Origin: Parachlorella kessleri
Lineage: Eukaryota; Chlorophyta; Trebouxiophyceae; Chlorellales; Chlorellaceae
Length of the DNA stretch: 13,525 nt
Direction: 5' to 3'
Assembly (NCBI GenBank): GCA_001598975.1
Contig: BBXU01002471.1
Location: 1 to 13,525, forward strand
Below, in pieces: positions 9,997-13,525 of the stretch (positions are counted from its first letter, which is position 1; each line of letters begins with the position of its first letter). Both the position numbers and the translations under genes were made by a program. The notes under the pieces are model-generated. The model saw only the letters and a list, made by a program, of their open reading frames with translations. It made no database searches and was not told the DNA's origin.

Positions 9997-10062
9997 ATAT
10001 CAACCTATGGGCCAGCGGTTTATCGGTCTGGCAGCCGCCATGACGTAATCCCGCCAGGTGGC

Positions 10063-10226
10063 ATGCCATGGCAGCGACCCTTGGAACGTGAGATCCACGG
10101 ATTGCTGGGGAGGAATGCCAACGGTAGCAGAAGAATGCACCTAATCGCCTTCGCCCCAGTATTAACCCTAAGCTACCGGCCCTATGATCTGCCAAGGGTT
10201 CTTCCTGCTTTTGAGCTTGGTAGCTG
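10063..10226 (+). CDS. Tentative first exon of the glycosidase-like gene
   Basis: An ATG at 10063 opens 54 codons starting MPWQRPLER, including a mildly hydrophobic MHLIAFAPVLTLS and ending FELGS plus two bases before a donor gtaagc (10227). Splicing to the acceptor at 10327 preserves frame with the next proposed exon. A clear signal peptide was not found, although the internal Met at 10135 starts a short hydrophobic run. This is a guess based on phase and splice-site quality; the real start could be elsewhere upstream. Confidence 0.25.
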
Positions 10227-10327
10227 GTAAGCATACCCTCTCAGGGAAACCCATCATCAGTTGGTTTTGATTAGCAAATACATCAGACTCATCAATCACT
10301 GTCCCTGCTGCCTTCATATCCTGGCAG

Positions 10328-13300
10328 CTGGCAGACTGAAGCCCCTGCAAGCAACCCCAATGCAGGCTTAGCTGTGGTCCCAGGGGCAGCAGCAGTGACA
10401 CCCTTTAGCAGCTCTGTAGTCCTGGCTGTGCCATCAGACTATTTGCCTACGAGTGATGGCAGCTCCAAGTGCACTGACATGGTCAAAAGGTGGGAGGTCC
10501 ATGGAACTGGTGTCTGGCACAGCACCAGTATGTGTTGCCCTGCTGTAATTGCAGCCCCTAGACTCAGCCTGTCAGCCGGTGACGGTGTTTTGGAATACTG
10601 AACTGTGCGCATGCAGTCACAGGAAACTCCTGGCACTACTAGTACTGTGCAGGGCTAAGCGCGACAACGTGAAGACCCTGCAGTTCACACCCACCCTGTT
10701 CTGGTGCGCATGGGTGGGCCTGCAGCGGGTTTCATACCCAGGGTCTGTCTTGTAAGAGGATGAGACTCATCTGACTCTTCTGACGGGTTTCGCCAGTCAC
10801 AGCAGCCAAGGGCAGACGGGTATATTAGGCGCATGGTGCAGGTGATGGTCTTACATATCACCATCACGCTCGCATGGCTATTGCAGGGTGGATGAAGGCC
10901 CCCTCAACCCTCCCCCGGGCTTTGACTTCTCCTGCAAGAGCTCCAACCTCAGCTCATACTACTGTTACAACCGCTTCAACGCCACAAGCGTCAAGTACTG
11001 GTGCTACGACCGGGACCAGTGCCACTCGCCAGATCAGTGGGAAATTGACAGATTCCGGGATGCCCTGGCCGCATGCATGAAGGTGAGCCCACCCGCCTTG
11101 CTGCAGGCCTGGGGCTGCGACAAGCTAACACTTCATGGTAAGCCCACAAATGGTGGTCTAGCAAGGTGTGCGAAAGGATGATATGGTGTCAAGCCAAGCC
11201 CTTAATGACACTGCTGCACTTCACTGGTCAACTTTGTAGTGTAAACAATATATACTGCCACTTGTCATCCGCCCCTCTGCAGGTGGCTGTGGCCAGCGGC
11301 TTCAATTTGGCCGTCAACATGCATGTCGACGACGCCACCAACGGCGGCCTGGGTGGCTGGCGCAACACCCTCGACTTCAGCCCCCTGGACAAGTATGGTG
11401 GGAGGAGCTACGAGGAGGTGGTCCTAAACCCTATAGCGGATGCCATCAAGGCAGCGGCAGGCGCCAATACCAAAGTCGACCTCATCATGCAGGTGGGGCA
11501 GAAGAGTGTGCCGCACGGGCTGCAATTTGCCAAAGGCTGCATAGCGTGCTTCTTAGTTTGACTGTCCGGCAGGCCACCCTGCAGAAGGAGCTGGAGAGCT
11601 GCTTTGTGCCGCATGGGGTGATGCAAGTTGTGTGGCACCAAATGCCCTGCAGCTGCTTGCTGCACCCGGGCAGCGCGCTGCCCTGCCATCGGTCGTACTA
11701 GTGACAGCGGGCTCCTCCTTCTATTGGCGTCTTGCTGGCATACTAACAGCACCACGGCCAGCGGGCTGCCGCCCAAAACTCATGCCCTTGGCTTTTACTA
11801 CAGGGTGAGATGGGTGCCACAATTTTCTACCACAGCAAGGACTGGCTGGCGGTCAGCCAGGAAATCAAGTCACGGATCGGCTCAGGGTCCTCCCTAAGCA
11901 GCAGCAACATAAGGACGGGGGTGGGAATCAACAACGCCAAGGTGTCGGGCTCCATCCTGATACCGATTGTGGACCATCGTGAGTTCCTTGCCGAGTTCCC
12001 AGCAGCCTTCGCACAGGTGAAATCAGGTGAGATTTCTGTGCAGTCAATCACCAAAAGCATAGCTTGGTTATAGTAGGCTCCACCTTGGCGGCATTTGGTT
12101 TCATCCTAGCCGTCATGCCTAGTTCAGGTGCCATGAAGCTGCTGCACCTGCCGTGTGGTTCTCTCTGTGCACTGAACAAGCCCAGCTACAAAGCACACGG
12201 GACCAGAGCACAGCTTGCTATCATTGTGTTGTGGGCAGCAAGTGTCCAGCAGCAGAGCCCTGGCAGGCCCGCGGTGCCCCCAGTCCCCATGCCCGTCCGC
12301 CGGCGACACTGTGTGCCTACCTGATCCGAGCTTCCCTGCAGATTTTGATTTGCCGGCCATCCACAGTCTGTTCGACGGCATAGATTTTGTGGGGATCAGC
12401 GCGTACATTCCCTTGCCCGACCCCTTCAACTTTACGGTGGGCTGGTCCCGGATATGCACACCAAGCCTGCATGCCACTCTGGCCTGAAGAACAGTAGAAG
12501 GATGCATCACACAAGCTTGCTCTTTGAGAGCGGCGGCATTGCCTGGCCGGTGCATGCAGGTTCAGCTGCTCACTGTCTGGGCCATCCTGCCACATGTCTG
12601 TGGTCTCGGTGTCATCTGTGTTGAGGTGTTGCGTGCCTCTGGTTGGGTCGGTGGTTTGCAGGACTGCTGCCGATAGGCTGGATGGGAGTTGACGATCACT
12701 CGTCGCTCATGCCCACTGCAGATCTGTGATCTAGAGGGGCTGCTGGAGGGGCTGGATGAGGAGATGGGCTTCTATGGCCTTTCCATTGGTGACCTGACCA
12801 GCAAAGGTATGCTGTGCTGCTGTATCTCGGAGGGGGGTTGACTGGGAAGGGTGCCTTGCGCATTAACGTTACTCTGTGAGAAGTACAACAGCTGCTTCCT
12901 GCGAGGAAGCGGCCACTCTGCGGCCCTGTGCAAGCTCTCAGCAAGGAGCCAAGAAATGGGTGGCACCACCAGGGGTCATTCCGCACTGACAGGCAAGCTG
13001 TGCTAGGGTTTTGAGTTTGCAGGCAAGTCCATACACTACATTGAGTTTGGCGTTGGCGGAGGCACCTCTGCCAACGGTGACACTAAGGCGACCACAGCAG
13101 AAGAGGCGGCCTTCACGCCTTTCTTTGGTGAGGAGCAGTTTTGGCGATGCCGCGCTTGGGGTGCCAGAGTCACCAGGTACCGCACCTGTGAAGCTAACGA
13201 TGTCCATTGAGGAAAGTCGGCTTGTGGGCAGGAGTTGCACTATGAGAGCAGGTCTGCTGACTGCAATGGAGCCTGCGCCACACGCCGCCAAGTGTATCCT

Positions 13301-13413
13301 GCAGGCGTCTCAGGCCTTACACACGGGCCACTGACCCCTTTATGCTTTATGACCTCAGCCAGCCCTCTCCAGTGAGGGACTACGACCGCCGCTTCTACAA
13401 TGCCACCTCACAG
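10328..13413 (+). CDS. Secreted-type TIM-barrel protein, putative clan GH-A glycoside hydrolase (GH113-like), 3'-incomplete
   Basis: Exons: 10328-10489 (tentative), 10887-11082, 11283-11492, 11804-12026, 12342-12436, 12722-12806, 13023-13127, 13305-13413; phases agree at every junction up to 13127. The second listed exon is Cys-rich (FSCKSS, YYCYNRF, YWCYDRDQC) with N-glycosylation sites, typical of a secreted protein. The barrel then shows FNLAVNMHVDD, LGGWRNTLDFSPL, a KVDLIMQ strand joined to GEMGATIFYH, FVGISAYIPL and IHYIEFGVGGG. In clan GH-A enzymes the acid/base Glu ends strand 4 and the nucleophile Glu ends strand 7. The candidates are Glu 11807-11809 and Glu 13043-13045, and the GISAY.PL strand resembles GH113 and GH53 proteins. 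Substrate is unknown. The final exon needs a one-base frame correction. After donor gtgtgg at 13414 the gene continues beyond the window, and 13414-13525 appears to be intron. Introns 10490-10886, 11493-11803 and 12027-12341 exceed 300 bases; only one coding-like segment was noticed in them. Confidence 0.68.
11573..11617 (+). other. Possible 45-base cassette exon inside intron 11493-11803
   Basis: After ccggcag (ending 11572) the frame reads ATLQKELESCFVPHG, ending before a gtgatg donor. It is exactly 15 codons, phase 0 at both ends, so inclusion would keep the frame between KVDLIMQ and GEMGATI. Including it would split the strand that leads to the presumed catalytic Glu. That argues against it as a constitutive exon, so it is either a chance reading or an alternative exon. 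Confidence 0.2.
13305..13413 (+). other. Last visible exon of the glycosidase-like gene, with an apparent one-base frameshift
   Basis: Exon 13023-13127 ends FTPFFG in phase 1. Using acceptor ctgcag (ending 13304), the phase-correct reading is GVSG then drifts into THGPLTPL. The other frame from about 13315 reads PYTRATDPFMLYDLSQPS and RDYDRRFYNATSQ, which is what this family shows after FFG.SG. The two halves join naturally if one base is missing near 13314-13318. No alternative acceptor tested restores the frame. It may be a sequencing or assembly error, a true frameshift allele, or a missed microexon. Confidence 0.6.
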
Positions 13414-13525
13414 GTGTGGTCGGCGTGGAGTGGCTATTGTTGCTGCACCTGCTTGCAAGGCCAGCCTGCTGCGTGTGAGCAAGGCACGTGCATTGCAGCT
13501 GCTGCATGGGGATGGGGTGGATGGC

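Larger units (their letters stand above)
9626..10327 (+). other. 3' UTR of gene 1 and unresolved 5' region of gene 2
   Basis: No convincing protein domain was found. A T-run followed by cag (about 9774-9784) looks like a strong splice acceptor, as does ttctttgcag at 9743-9752, so a 3' UTR intron or an upstream exon of the next gene is possible. A 41-codon ORF at 9871-9996 has a His-rich HHVHHHH end, but nothing supports it as a gene. Base composition is less G/C-rich than in the neighbouring exons. The promoter of gene 2 should lie here or within the first introns; no TATA-like box could be assigned. Confidence 0.4.

Noticed and set aside
9747..10043. Plus-strand ORF of 98 codons between the two genes
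   Set aside because: No domain or signal peptide; its start falls at a splice-acceptor-like site, and it overlaps the candidate poly(A) signal. Insufficient to call a gene.
10168..10401. Minus-strand ORF in the less G/C-rich spacer, considered as a transposon remnant
   Set aside because: No transposase or reverse-transcriptase motif, terminal repeats or target duplication could be seen.

Overview
The window looks like nuclear DNA of a green alga, probably chlorophycean. The evidence is two long same-strand genes broken into many small exons by introns of about 170-600 bases, GT-AG introns with occasional GC-AG ones, G/C-rich codon use, and a TGTAA motif (the usual chlorophyte poly(A) signal) downstream of the first gene. 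No prokaryotic operon, tRNA, rRNA, CRISPR array or intact transposon was seen. Coding exons were assembled by hand from acceptor/donor sites, reading-frame continuity and protein similarity recalled from known families; no search was run.

Region 1 (222-9625, + strand) is the 3' part of one gene, rebuilt as 20 exons totalling 3249 bases, exactly 1083 codons including the stop. The protein starts, inside this window, with the C-terminal beta-sandwich of a KP43-type subtilisin-like protease; the catalytic domain must lie upstream. Six Ig-like beta-sandwich modules with a repeated Cys...CTSP signature follow, the last one interrupted by a Gly/Ser/Ala-rich insertion. Then come a single transmembrane helix with an RRRRRR stop-transfer signal and a cytoplasmic tail of about 264 residues. 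The tail is Pro/Gln-rich and carries four good ubiquitin-interacting-motif (UIM) helices plus one degenerate copy. A membrane-anchored ectoprotease with a tandem-UIM tail is the most unusual thing here.

Region 2 (9626 to about 10327) holds the 3' UTR of gene 1, a candidate poly(A) signal at 9992 and the unresolved 5' end of gene 2.

Region 3 (about 10328-13413 and beyond, + strand) is a second gene, open at the right edge. It encodes a secreted-looking TIM-barrel protein resembling clan GH-A glycoside hydrolases (GH113-like), with candidate catalytic glutamates in GEMG and EFGVGGG. Its last visible exon reads well only if the frame shifts by one base near 13314-13318, suggesting a sequence error, a real frameshift allele or a missed microexon.

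The two genes are co-oriented. A surface protease beside a glycosidase-like protein suggests extracellular-matrix or cell-wall remodelling, but that link is inference from adjacency.
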